Shown piece after piece: positions 1 through 7,982 of a stretch of 36,273 nucleotides of DNA. Origin of the DNA: a virus. The stretch's first letter is position 1; every line of letters begins with the position of its first letter. The DNA lies in the IMG/VR virus record IMGVR_UViG_3300042304_000106, positions 1 to 36,273 of that record, one strand, 5' to 3'. The position numbers and the translations under genes are program-made. The notes under the pieces were generated by a model. It did no database searches, had not been told where the DNA came from, and was given only the letters and a program-made list of their open reading frames with translations.

Positions 1-28
1 CCACTTCTTTCAAAAACTCCCGAAAAAA
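1..28. repeat. Terminal direct repeat, left copy
   Basis: The first 28 bases are identical to the last 28 (36246-36273). The repeat ends inside an A-run, six A in the right copy and continuing to eight A here. This is the signature of a circular assembly cut at an arbitrary point, so the genome is probably 36,245 bp. It is too short to be a convincing physical terminal repeat. Confidence 0.9.
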
Positions 29-41
29 AAGGCAAAACAAA

Positions 42-500
42 TTGGCTAATGGTCAGTCAGCAGGATTGAACAGCATCGAAAAAGTAGTTCAACTGGTTAG
101 CGAGTTGTCTGAAAAGACGCCTCTTCCAGAAGGTGTTGAGCTAAGAAATGAAGATGAGGTTATAATCTGGGGGCAGTTCACGCGCGCGCGCGCACACGAT
201 GGGTGGCGTGACTTTGATTTGCTTTTGGTTGCCAAAGCTGTTCGGCTTGAAGCAGATATCCGCAAGCATCAGAAAAGCCTTGATCGCATGGGCATCATTG
301 TGAAGAATGATCGCGGTACACCGATACCGAATCCATTGATTTCAATCATTGATTCTTTTCAACGACAACAACTTGCCATTATAAGAAGCCTTAGTTTGAA
401 TCAAACAAGCCAAGACCCGCGAACTTTGAATGGCCAAGGTTCTGAGCAGAACAGAATTGCTCGCACGATCAACTCCTTTGATGATCTGATTGCAAGATGA
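42..500 (+). CDS. terS: Terminase small subunit (P27-like)
   Basis: Predicted DNA-recognition subunit of the packaging motor. The 152-residue product resembles the P27 small-terminase family: an LPEGVEL...W segment, a helical middle (ARAHDGWRDFDLLLVAKAVRLE), then MGIIVKNDRGTPIPNP and a helical end with LSL. It lies between the HNH gene and the large terminase, and its stop overlaps the next start as ATGA. The start chosen is TTG at 42, with a weak AAGG about 9 nt upstream. An ATG at 36217 across the circular junction opens a frame that would join this one if the eight-A run at 23-30 were one base shorter or if ribosomes slipped +1 there. The true N-terminus may therefore be about 26 residues longer. 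Function is assigned from family resemblance and position. Confidence 0.8.
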   Translation: MANGQSAGLNSIEKVVQLVSELSEKTPLPEGVELRNEDEVIIWGQFTRARAHDGWRDFDLLLVAKAVRLEADIRKHQKSLDRMGIIVKNDRGTPIPNPLISIIDSFQRQQLAIIRSLSLNQTSQDPRTLNGQGSEQNRIARTINSFDDLIAR

Positions 501-2029
501 CAAATCCAATGACTCGTGGCCAGAGGGTGATCGCCTTCATTGAACACTACTGCAAAGTGCCAAGTGGAAAATCTGTGGGGATTGATTTTCAACTTGATGA
601 CTTTCAAAAGAAATTTATTTTAGATGTATACGACAACCCAAACGGCACAAGACGAGGGTATCTGAGCATCGGTCGCAAGAACGGCAAGACAGCTTTGATC
701 GCTTGCATTTTGCTTGCTCACCTCGTTGGTCCTGAGGCAAAAAAAAATAGCCAAATTATTTCAGGTGCGATGAGCCGAGAACAAGCCGCAATCGTATATG
801 ACCTTGCATCAAAGATAGTGGCCATGTCACCAAAGCTCCGAGTCATTGTGAGAGAAGTGCCTAGCTCAAAGAAGCTATGTGGCTTGCCAATGAATACAGA
901 GTACAGGGCGATCAGCGCAGAGGGCAAGACAGCGCATGGCCTATCGCCAATCTTGGCCATCCTAGATGAGCTTGGTCAGGTCAGAGGTCCGAGTAGTGAG
1001 TTCGTTGATGCAATTACAACTAGCCAAGGGGCGCATGATGCCCCTCTGCTTTTGGCAATATCAACGCAAGCACCAAATGACAATGACTTGTTTAGCATTT
1101 GGTTGGATGACGCTAAGACGAGTGATGATAAGAATATTGTTTGCCACTTGTATGAGGCGGTAAAAGATTGTGATCTAGAAGACCCTGCTGAGTGGAAGAA
1201 AGCCAATCCTGCATTGGGTTCTTTCAGAAGCATGGAAGATGTAATTGAACAAGCCGCAAGAGCAAAGCGGATGCCAAGTTTCGAACCGACTTTTCGCAAC
1301 CTCGTGTTGAATCAGCGAGTTGAGATGGTTGCCCCATTCGTAAGCAGAGGCGTTTGGATTCTCAATAGTTCTGAGCCTGACGAGTCGGTCTTTTATGAAG
1401 AGCCTGTTTATGTGGGTCTTGATCTGTCAGGAAAGACAGACTTGACTAGCATGGTTCTGATAGCATGGCGTGGCAAGTGGCACGTAAAGCCAATCTTCTG
1501 GACACCTGAGAAGGGTCTGAAAGATCGGGCAAGAAAAGATCGTGCGCCTTATGACATTTGGGAATCACAGGGATTCATCAGAACGACAATTGGTGCATCC
1601 ATTGATTATGAGATCGTAGCGCGTGAGATTGTTGAAATCCTGTCAGATTGCAATGTAGTAGCAGTTGCATTTGACAGGTGGAGATTCGATTTGCTGAAGA
1701 AAGAAATCGATGAACTTGGCTTTGTGTTACCCTTAGTGCCATTCGGCCAAGGCTTCAAGGACATGGCTCCTGCGATTGATTCGCTTGAGACAATCCTTTT
1801 GAATGAGCAATTGGCGCATGGAGGCAATCCTGTTCTCACAATGTGCATGGCAAATGCGCGAGTAGAAAAAGATGCCGCAGGGAATCGGAAATTAAATAAA
1901 GCAAAAGCAACTGGTCGCATTGATGGCGCAGTCGCATTAGCGATGGCTGTAGGAGTTGCGGGTATGTCCAAACAAACAGAAGGCGATCTAGACGGATTCT
2001 TAGATGCACCACTTGTAATGAAACACTAA
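497..2029 (+). CDS. terL: Terminase large subunit (ATPase-nuclease)
   Basis: Packaging motor ATPase and genome-cutting nuclease, 510 residues, the usual length for Terminase_1/HK97-type proteins. Walker A is GRKNGKT at residues 59-65. Walker B is the LAILDEL segment near residue 155. A C-terminal RNase H-like nuclease domain begins at YVGLDLSGKTDLT (first catalytic Asp) and includes a late acidic GRIDGAVALAMA segment. The ATG overlaps the small-subunit stop by 4 nt, implying coupled translation. The portal gene follows after 4 nt. The neighbouring HNH gene fits the HNH-terminase cooperation known for cos-type phages. The family call is secure; cos-type packaging is inference. Confidence 0.96.
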   Translation: MTNPMTRGQRVIAFIEHYCKVPSGKSVGIDFQLDDFQKKFILDVYDNPNGTRRGYLSIGRKNGKTALIACILLAHLVGPEAKKNSQIISGAMSREQAAIVYDLASKIVAMSPKLRVIVREVPSSKKLCGLPMNTEYRAISAEGKTAHGLSPILAILDELGQVRGPSSEFVDAITTSQGAHDAPLLLAISTQAPNDNDLFSIWLDDAKTSDDKNIVCHLYEAVKDCDLEDPAEWKKANPALGSFRSMEDVIEQAARAKRMPSFEPTFRNLVLNQRVEMVAPFVSRGVWILNSSEPDESVFYEEPVYVGLDLSGKTDLTSMVLIAWRGKWHVKPIFWTPEKGLKDRARKDRAPYDIWESQGFIRTTIGASIDYEIVAREIVEILSDCNVVAVAFDRWRFDLLKKEIDELGFVLPLVPFGQGFKDMAPAIDSLETILLNEQLAHGGNPVLTMCMANARVEKDAAGNRKLNKAKATGRIDGAVALAMAVGVAGMSKQTEGDLDGFLDAPLVMKH

Positions 2030-2033
2030 TCAA

Positions 2034-3260
2034 ATGGCAACACTTTATCAATCTTTACGCCGATGGTTCGGCAATGTTGGCTCTACTGGTCAACAAGATG
2101 GCGTACAGCTAGGCGAGCCATTCACGCGAGTCTATGATAGCAATAAAGATTACGGGATTGATGGTGCGCTTCAAGTATCAGCAGTTTGGGCATCCATTGA
2201 ATTGCTGACTGACAATATTGCGTCTTTGCCGTTGTTTGTTTACGAGAGATCAAACGATCCTGATGGACATAAAACATTAGCTCGCGGAACTAAGTTGTGG
2301 ACATTGCTTCATGACTCACCAAATCGTCGCCATACTCCAATGGAGTTTTGGCAGTTCATGGTAATGAATTATTTGTTCCGAGGTAACGCATATGCAAGAC
2401 TTGTTCGTAATGATGCAGGGGAAGTTATCGAGATGTGGCCTATGGCTTCAGATCAAGTTGAAGTGGATGTACTCGTTGATAAGACAATCATTTACAAATA
2501 CCAATACGAAGGACAAGTAGCCATATACGATGAGAAATCAGTTTTCCATTGGCGCGATAAGGGCAATGGAATAATTGGAATGAGTCGCCTCGACTATATG
2601 CGTAACTCAGTCGGTATTGCTGTTGATGCACAGAACCATACATCTTTAGGTTACAAGAAATCAGGCAAGCGTCCTGGAGTTTTCATGATCGACAAATTGT
2701 TGACTGAAGACCAAAGGAACAAAATTCGCGGAAACTATCGCGGACTCGTTGAAGGTTCAGATGATGATTTGTTGGTTCTTGAGGCGGGTGCAAAGTTTGA
2801 ACCATTGAGTTTGACTCCTGCTGATTTGCAATTGCTTGATACACGCAGATTCTCAGTTGAGGATATTGGCCGTTGGTTTGGCATCTCCTCTGTAATGATC
2901 AACGATACGAACAAGACAACAACTTGGGGAACTGGTATTGGCCAATTGATTGAAGGCTTCTATAAGTTCAGACTGCGCCCAATGCTTGAATCACTTGAGC
3001 AATGTATTGATAGACGAGTCTTGACACCAAGACAGCGTGAACTTTATACAGCTGAGTTTTCATTAGATGCCATCTTGCGTGGGTCATTGAAAGAAAGACT
3101 AGAGTCTGGTTCAACTGCTGTGCAGAATGGATTGATGACTCGCAACGAATGGCGACAGCTTGAAAATATGCCTCGTAAAGATGGCGCAGACGAACTGACG
3201 GCTCAATTGAATTTAGCTCCTTTGACCTCTTTAGGGAATCAAGGTAATGCCAATCCCTAA
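2034..3260 (+). CDS. Portal protein (HK97 gp3-like)
   Basis: Dodecameric portal at the head vertex, through which DNA is pumped and to which the tail attaches. The 408 residues match the Phage_portal (HK97) family: VSAVWASIELLTDNIASLPLFVYER near the N-terminus, PNRRHTPMEFWQFMV, NYLFRGNAYARL, then LDTRRFSVEDIGRWFGISSVMI, which is strongly typical. It starts 4 nt after the large terminase and its end overlaps the protease gene by 14 nt. Order and length are canonical for HK97-type heads. Confidence 0.95.
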   Translation: MATLYQSLRRWFGNVGSTGQQDGVQLGEPFTRVYDSNKDYGIDGALQVSAVWASIELLTDNIASLPLFVYERSNDPDGHKTLARGTKLWTLLHDSPNRRHTPMEFWQFMVMNYLFRGNAYARLVRNDAGEVIEMWPMASDQVEVDVLVDKTIIYKYQYEGQVAIYDEKSVFHWRDKGNGIIGMSRLDYMRNSVGIAVDAQNHTSLGYKKSGKRPGVFMIDKLLTEDQRNKIRGNYRGLVEGSDDDLLVLEAGAKFEPLSLTPADLQLLDTRRFSVEDIGRWFGISSVMINDTNKTTTWGTGIGQLIEGFYKFRLRPMLESLEQCIDRRVLTPRQRELYTAEFSLDAILRGSLKERLESGSTAVQNGLMTRNEWRQLENMPRKDGADELTAQLNLAPLTSLGNQGNANP

Positions 3261-4269
3261 TAATGCAATGGTTGACGAGGCTCAGCGTGGCCTTGATTGG
3301 CGTAGCGAATTTGGAAGAGGCGGCACAGAGGTAGGAATTGCAAGAGCGCGTGATATTGTAAATAAAGTTAATTTATCTGACGAGACAATTGGCCGAATGG
3401 TTTCATACTTCGCTCGACACGAAGTTGATAAACAGGCAGAAGGTTTCCGTCAGGGTGAGGAAGGCTATCCCAGTAATGGTCGCATCGCTTGGGCTTTGTG
3501 GGGCGGTGATTCAGGCAAGACTTGGGCAGATCGTGAATGGGCAAAGATACAAGATTCGGAGAGTAAGATGATTGGAAGAAAGCAACTTTTATTAAATAGC
3601 GTAAGCCTAAAATTCGCAGACGCATCTAGCGGAAAGTTTGGCGGCTATGCTTCTACATTTGGCGGCATTGACAGCTATGGCGACACAATCATGGCGGGTG
3701 CTTACAAGTCTGTGATTGATGCCGTAATGAATGGCTCTGCGCGGATGCCAAAGATGTTTGTGAATCACAAGTCTTGGGATGTGCCAATCGGCAAGTGGAC
3801 TAAGATGATGGAAGACCAGAAGGGTCTATACATTGAAGGCGAATTGACAATGGGCAATCCAGAAGCCGCAATAGTCAAAGCCGCCATGCAACATGAAACA
3901 GTTGATGGCCTTAGTATTGGTTATATGCTCAAGGCATCAGATGTTGAATATTCTGAAATCAATGGGCAAACTGTTCGTGTCATAAAAAACATCAGTGACC
4001 TATCAGAAGTTTCTGTTGTCACTTTTCCTGCTGACGACATGGCTCGGGTTGACTTAACTAGCGTTAAGACATCGCTTGACCAAGTTGAAAGCATAAAAGA
4101 TTTTGAGGACTTCTTGCGTGAGGCAGGAGGTTTCTCGAAGTCGCTCGCTACGGCTACGGCAAGTCGTGCGAAGCGTTTGTTTGCTCGGAGTGAGTCCGAG
4201 GAATTGAAATTGCCAAATGAACTTCAGCGAATCATCGCTGAGAATCTTAAAACATCTCGGACTCTTTAA
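3247..4269 (+). CDS. Prohead protease with extra N-terminal domain
   Basis: HK97-family serine protease that removes scaffold segments from the prohead. Residues from about 108 form the protease: a GKFGGYASTFGGIDSYGDTI core, the catalytic-type His in FVNHK, and the Ser in VDGLSIGYML. Residues 1-105 form a separate domain (GLDWRSEFGRGGTEVGIARARD, SYFARHEVDK, GRIAWALWGGDSG) that I have seen attached to phage proteases; its role is unknown. Met108 (ATG 3568) is preceded by GGAG at 3558-3561, so a stand-alone protease of about 233 residues, close to HK97 gp4 size, could be made by internal initiation. The capsid gene follows directly. Confidence 0.92.
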   Translation: MPIPNNAMVDEAQRGLDWRSEFGRGGTEVGIARARDIVNKVNLSDETIGRMVSYFARHEVDKQAEGFRQGEEGYPSNGRIAWALWGGDSGKTWADREWAKIQDSESKMIGRKQLLLNSVSLKFADASSGKFGGYASTFGGIDSYGDTIMAGAYKSVIDAVMNGSARMPKMFVNHKSWDVPIGKWTKMMEDQKGLYIEGELTMGNPEAAIVKAAMQHETVDGLSIGYMLKASDVEYSEINGQTVRVIKNISDLSEVSVVTFPADDMARVDLTSVKTSLDQVESIKDFEDFLREAGGFSKSLATATASRAKRLFARSESEELKLPNELQRIIAENLKTSRTL

Positions 4270-4280
4270 AAGGAAATACC

Positions 4281-5474
4281 ATGTCTGATATCGCAGAAAT
4301 TAAATCCCTAGCGGAAACCCAAGGCACATTGCTGAGTACCACTCGTGAACTGAAATCATGGATGGAAAAAGCAAATGGTGAAATCGCGGCTTCCAAAAAT
4401 GTTGAAAATGAAACCAAATCCGCAATGGAAAAACTCAGCACTAAAGCCGCTGAGTTGACCGAGAAGTGTTTGGAACTTGAGCGCAAGATGTCTGACTCTG
4501 CTAAAGAAGGTCAGAAGCAATCTGAGTCTCTTGGTGAGCAATTGGTTAAGTCCGAAGCCTTCCAAGCAATGTCTCAAGGTCGTAGCAAGTTTGCTCGTAT
4601 TGAAACCAAGACAGCAATCGTGAACGCTACTGGTCAGAACCAACCTTTGGTCGCTGACTTCCGTGTCCCAGGAATTATCACAAATCCGAATCGTGTTTTG
4701 ACTATTCGTGATGTGTTGCCTGTCGGTCGTACATCCTCTAACTTGGTGCAATACACCAAAGAGAATGTGTTTACCAACAATGCAAACGCACAATACTCAA
4801 GCCCTGCGCGTGAGAATGTGACAAAGCCTGAGTCAGCAATTACATTCACATTGGCTAACGCTCCTGTGGTGACATTGGCTCACTTCATCCCTGTCTCTCG
4901 TCAGGTGTTGGATGATGCTCCTCAATTGCAATCTTATGTCAATGGTCGTTTGACTTATGGCTTGAAGTTGGAAGAGGAAGATCAGTTGTTGAATGGCCTT
5001 GGTACAAGCGGCACAATCGCGGGTATCACTGCATCAGGTAATCACACAGCGTATAGCCGTCGTATTACTGGTGACACAAAGTTGGATACATTGCGTCGTG
5101 CGATTACTCAGGCTCAATTGTCTGACTATATGCCTGACACAATTGTGATCAACCCTGCTGATTGGGAAACCATTGAAATCGCTAAGACCACTTATGGTGA
5201 ATACATCTTTGGCGGTGAGAATGGTCCTGTGAATGCATTGCAACCTTTGATTTGGGGCAAGCGCGTTATCGCTACAAACAGCATGACAGCGGGTAAATTC
5301 TTGGTTGGCGGCTTCACTATGGGCGCGCAAATCTGGGATCGCATGGATGCGGCTGTTCAAATCTCCTATGAAGATGGCGACAACTTCAAGAAGAACATGG
5401 CCACATTGTTAGCAGAAGAGCGTTTGGCTTTGACAGTCTATCGCCCATCCGCTTTCATTTACGGCAACCTGTAA
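4281..5474 (+). CDS. Major capsid protein (HK97 fold)
   Basis: Forms the icosahedral shell. It has 397 residues, with a coiled-coil delta (scaffold) domain at about 1-105, then a mature domain closely similar in order to HK97 gp5: GIITNPNRVLTIRDVLPVGRTSS, DDAPQLQSYVNGRL, LLNGLGTSG, and VGGFTMGAQIWDRMDA. By alignment from memory, the HK97 crosslink residues Lys169, Asn356 and Glu363 correspond to Lys182, Asn372 and Glu379, all present. Protease cleavage is expected near residue 110. AAAGGAAATACC before the ATG is a good ribosome site, and a terminator follows at 5483. Chainmail crosslinking is inferred. Confidence 0.97.
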   Translation: MSDIAEIKSLAETQGTLLSTTRELKSWMEKANGEIAASKNVENETKSAMEKLSTKAAELTEKCLELERKMSDSAKEGQKQSESLGEQLVKSEAFQAMSQGRSKFARIETKTAIVNATGQNQPLVADFRVPGIITNPNRVLTIRDVLPVGRTSSNLVQYTKENVFTNNANAQYSSPARENVTKPESAITFTLANAPVVTLAHFIPVSRQVLDDAPQLQSYVNGRLTYGLKLEEEDQLLNGLGTSGTIAGITASGNHTAYSRRITGDTKLDTLRRAITQAQLSDYMPDTIVINPADWETIEIAKTTYGEYIFGGENGPVNALQPLIWGKRVIATNSMTAGKFLVGGFTMGAQIWDRMDAAVQISYEDGDNFKKNMATLLAEERLALTVYRPSAFIYGNL

Positions 5475-5482
5475 TTGAGCAG

Positions 5483-5511
5483 ACCCCCATGCTTTAGGGT
5501 GTGGGGGTTTT
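5483..5511 (+). terminator. Rho-independent terminator after capsid gene
   Basis: ACCCCCATGC pairs with GTGTGGGGGT (10 bp including wobbles) around the loop TTTAGG, followed by TTTT. It sits 9 nt after the capsid stop, so it would limit read-through and raise the relative level of capsid mRNA. Confidence 0.85.
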
Positions 5512-5545
5512 GTAATTTATAAAACTAAACAGAAATGACCCCGCG

Positions 5546-6028
5546 ATGGAATTAGTTGAAATAATTGCCCTGACTCACTTTGAAGATTCACGCATCGGTA
5601 GCGTGAGCAAAAAGATGAGGCTAAAAGTTCCGTCAGTAGTTGCTGACGATCTTCAATCAATTGGTGTGATTGAAATAGTAAACCCCCCATTGGCGACCGC
5701 CCGATCAGTTCTTACGACCGCACCGCAGGTCGTTGGGCGGGGCGTGTCGCCTGTATTATTGCAAGCGGACCAAGTCTCACCGAGGAAGATTGCAACCTTG
5801 TTGGAGACCAAGGATGGGCGACCATCGCAGTCAATGATAGCTACCGCAGAGCAACATTCGCAGACTGCTTATATGCTTGCGATGACCAATGGTGGCGAGT
5901 CCACTATGAGCGAGTCAAGTCAGAATACGAAGGCGAATGTTGGACTCAAGACGAGGGGGCGGCCAAGAGGTACAAAATCAATCGCATTGGGTCTGAATAC
6001 AAAGAAGGACTCGGAACTAATGGCGTAA
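5546..6028 (+). CDS. Small head-region protein; C-terminal part dubious
   Basis: The first 48 or so residues (MELVEIIALTHFEDSR...SIGVIEIVNPP) resemble the short proteins often found just after phage capsid genes, with a small beta-rich fold ending near 'LQSIGVIEIV'. After that this frame runs to 6028 only because it overlaps an apparently real gene read one frame back (5674-6327). The later residues, including an AT-hook-like RGRPRG, look like out-of-frame shadow. A six-C run at 5683-5688 lies exactly where the meaningful reading changes frame. No clear ribosome site precedes the ATG. The N-terminal part is likely real; the 160-residue length probably is not functional as such. Confidence 0.5.
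   Translation: MELVEIIALTHFEDSRIGSVSKKMRLKVPSVVADDLQSIGVIEIVNPPLATARSVLTTAPQVVGRGVSPVLLQADQVSPRKIATLLETKDGRPSQSMIATAEQHSQTAYMLAMTNGGESTMSESSQNTKANVGLKTRGRPRGTKSIALGLNTKKDSELMA
5683..5689 (+). promoter_or_regulatory. Candidate -1 slippery heptamer CCCCCCA
   Basis: In the frame of the ORF at 5546 this reads C CCC CCA, the X XXY YYZ pattern for -1 frameshifting. Slipping here joins the first 48 residues to the downstream MptE-like frame, which has no normal start codon. A homopolymer indel in the assembly would look the same. Confidence 0.4.
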
Positions 6029-6327
6029 TCCATCAGGGCGGTAATAGCGGTTATCAGGCAATCAATCTTGCGTACTTATGGGGCGCAAGGACAATTGTTC
6101 TGCTAGGATTAGACTGTACGCTATCACCCAAAGGTGAGGCACATTGGTTTGGTCAGCATGGTGAAGGATTGACAAACCATCAACCATTTGAAATGTGGCA
6201 AGCTAAGTTCCCGCAACTTGCAGTTGATTTGCAAGCAGAAGGTGTCCGAGTAATTAACGCAAGCAGACAGACAGCCCTGACTTGCTTTGAGCGAATGACG
6301 CTTGAGGAAGCAATTAAAGTATGTTGA
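5689..6327 (+). CDS. DUF115/MptE-like protein lacking a normal start
   Basis: This frame is open from 5674 to the TGA at 6325-6327 and encodes a coherent protein: GRWAGRVACIIASGPSLTEE, then GWATIAVNDSYRRA, FADCLYACDDQWW, GGNSGYQAINLAYLWGARTI and VLLGLDC. These blocks are typical of the DUF115/6-hydroxymethylpterin diphosphokinase MptE-like family found in phages, whose members handle nucleotide- or sugar-type substrates. No in-frame ATG, GTG or TTG occurs before 6169, well inside the conserved region. Expression would need an ATT start at 5689 (no ribosome site seen), a -1 slip at 5683-5689, or correction of an indel. Its end overlaps the glycosyltransferase start by 7 nt. The family call is moderately sure; the substrate is unknown. 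Confidence 0.7.
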   Translation: MGDRPISSYDRTAGRWAGRVACIIASGPSLTEEDCNLVGDQGWATIAVNDSYRRATFADCLYACDDQWWRVHYERVKSEYEGECWTQDEGAAKRYKINRIGSEYKEGLGTNGVIHQGGNSGYQAINLAYLWGARTIVLLGLDCTLSPKGEAHWFGQHGEGLTNHQPFEMWQAKFPQLAVDLQAEGVRVINASRQTALTCFERMTLEEAIKVC

Positions 6328-7040
6328 CCCTATTGACTGCAACTGGTGCGAGACCGAAGGCTTGGGCTATCTGCGAATTGTGGATGGCAAGGCAGACGTA
6401 CAGAGGAGATGTTCGTTGGATTATTGTTGATGATGGTGAGGTTGCACAGCCAATCACATTCAGCAAAAAGAAATGGACACTAGAAGTAATTAGGCCAACT
6501 CCTTACTGGCAAGATGGAATGAATACGCAAGCGCGTAATCTTCGATCGGGTATGGATGTTGTTGGCGCAGATGAGAGAGTTGTCTTTATTGAGGATGACG
6601 ATTGGTATGCGGCTGATTGGCTTGAAACAGTTGATAAGAAATTTGAGAAGGCTGAGTTGATTGGCGAAGCTAATGCTCGCTATTACAACTTGCCTCAGAA
6701 ATCTTACAGACCAATGTTCAACACATTGCACAGTAGTCTCTGCTCATCTGCTATTCGTGGTCAGGCATTAGACACATTCAGATCAGTATGCAGGGCGCAA
6801 ATTAAGTTCATTGATGTATTGCTATGGCAAGCGCATGGAAACAATCATTTGTTTAGTGGTGATCGTGTTCTTGGCATCAAGGGCATGGAAGGTCGCGGTG
6901 GCATTGGAGTTGGTCACGCAAAAGAATTCCGTGGAACTAAGGATGTTGGCGGTAAAATTTTGAAATCGTGGATTGGTGATGATGCTTTGGTTTATAAGCC
7001 AGAGGAAAAATTAAATGACGCAATTAGTTCGGAAAATTAA
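6321..7040 (+). CDS. Glycosyltransferase family 2-like protein
   Basis: Predicted GT-A fold transferase of 239 residues. It begins MLTLLTATGARPKAWAICE, has an early WIIVDDG strand, and a metal-binding DxD-type motif in FIEDDDWYAADWLE. The donor and acceptor cannot be read from sequence. It follows the MptE-like frame with a 7-nt overlap and overlaps the connector gene by 26 nt, so it is embedded in the virion structural operon. That position suggests modification of a virion protein, but DNA or host surface sugars are also possible. Confidence 0.78.
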   Translation: MLTLLTATGARPKAWAICELWMARQTYRGDVRWIIVDDGEVAQPITFSKKKWTLEVIRPTPYWQDGMNTQARNLRSGMDVVGADERVVFIEDDDWYAADWLETVDKKFEKAELIGEANARYYNLPQKSYRPMFNTLHSSLCSSAIRGQALDTFRSVCRAQIKFIDVLLWQAHGNNHLFSGDRVLGIKGMEGRGGIGVGHAKEFRGTKDVGGKILKSWIGDDALVYKPEEKLNDAISSEN

Positions 7041-7632
7041 ACGCACAAGCATAGTCACGACAGAGCCAATAACATTGGCAACTGCTCGATTACATTTGCG
7101 TCTTGATGCTGTTGGCTCTCCTGCGGCGCATCCTGATGATGCTTTGGTAACTGCTTTGATTAAGACTGCGCGTGAAGCCGTTGAAGCATATACAGAGTTG
7201 ACTGTTGCACAAACAACTTATGCAATGGCTCTTGATGAATTTCCTGTGAATGAAATTGAACTAGGTACAAGTCCAGTTAATTCAATCACAAGCATCATGT
7301 ATACAGACACGAATGGTGCGACTCAAACACTAAATGCCAATCAATATATATTTGATTCATACAGCAATCCCGCAAAGATTTTCCCTGTAACAACTTGGCC
7401 TCATACCAAAGTTGTTCCAAATGCTGTGGTTGTTCGGTTTGCGGCAGGATATACAGACAGCATGAGTCCTAACGAATATCCAATGCCAAGTGCTTTGAAG
7501 CAAGCCATGTTGCTATACATTGGTGAGCTTTATGAGAATCGTGAAGCAATCAATGTGGGAAATATCGTTACAGCAATTCCATTCGGGATGATTCATCTGA
7601 TGACTCCTTATAGAATCAATATGGGTGCGTGA
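7015..7632 (+). CDS. Head-tail connector (gp6-like adaptor)
   Basis: The 205-residue protein fits the phage connector/adaptor family (HK97 gp6, Phage_connect_1). It has an N-terminal TEPITLATARLHLRLD helix pair followed by DDALVTALIKTAREAVEAYT, a beta strand region (ALDEFP...IELGTSPVNSI), and VRFAAGYT. The adaptor ring binds under the portal. AGAGGA lies upstream of the ATG. Its TGA overlaps the next start. Position between the head module and the head-closure gene supports the call. Confidence 0.88.
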   Translation: MTQLVRKIKRTSIVTTEPITLATARLHLRLDAVGSPAAHPDDALVTALIKTAREAVEAYTELTVAQTTYAMALDEFPVNEIELGTSPVNSITSIMYTDTNGATQTLNANQYIFDSYSNPAKIFPVTTWPHTKVVPNAVVVRFAAGYTDSMSPNEYPMPSALKQAMLLYIGELYENREAINVGNIVTAIPFGMIHLMTPYRINMGA

Positions 7633-7982
7633 TGCGAATTTCAAAACTGCAACAGCGCGTTACTGTTCAGCGCAGAAGTGCTACGCTTGATGCGTATGGC
7701 CAAGAGATAAATTCTTGGATCAATATTGGCACTGTATGGGCTGAAGTGAAGCCATTGAGCGGTCGTGAAAAATTGCGTTCAAATTCAATGGTAGTTGAAT
7801 CACAATTGACGCACCAAGTTACAGTCAGATATTCAGAATTATTTGTTCCTCCAACTACTGCTGATGCATGGCGTATTTTATTTGGAACACGCATATTCAA
7901 CATTACGGCATCTATGAATGTTGATGAGGCTGATAAAACAATCATCTTTGATTGCACAGAGGGAAGTTTAGATGGCCAGTGA
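7632..7982 (+). CDS. Head closure protein (SPP1 gp16-like)
   Basis: Small beta-barrel head-tail joining protein (Phage_H_T_join type), 116 residues from the ATG at 7632; a GTG one codon earlier is also possible. The opening MRISKLQQRVTVQRRS, then LDAYGQEINSWINIGTVWAEVKPLSGRE, is diagnostic. It plugs the connector and offers the tail-docking surface. The ATG overlaps the previous stop (TGATG) and the end overlaps the next gene by 11 nt. Confidence 0.9.
   Translation: MRISKLQQRVTVQRRSATLDAYGQEINSWINIGTVWAEVKPLSGREKLRSNSMVVESQLTHQVTVRYSELFVPPTTADAWRILFGTRIFNITASMNVDEADKTIIFDCTEGSLDGQ

Noticed and set aside
5690-6028. Second half of the 160-residue ORF, with an AT-hook-like RGRPRG motif, as a DNA-binding protein.
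   Set aside because: It is read out of frame over a conserved DUF115-type protein and has shadow-like composition.
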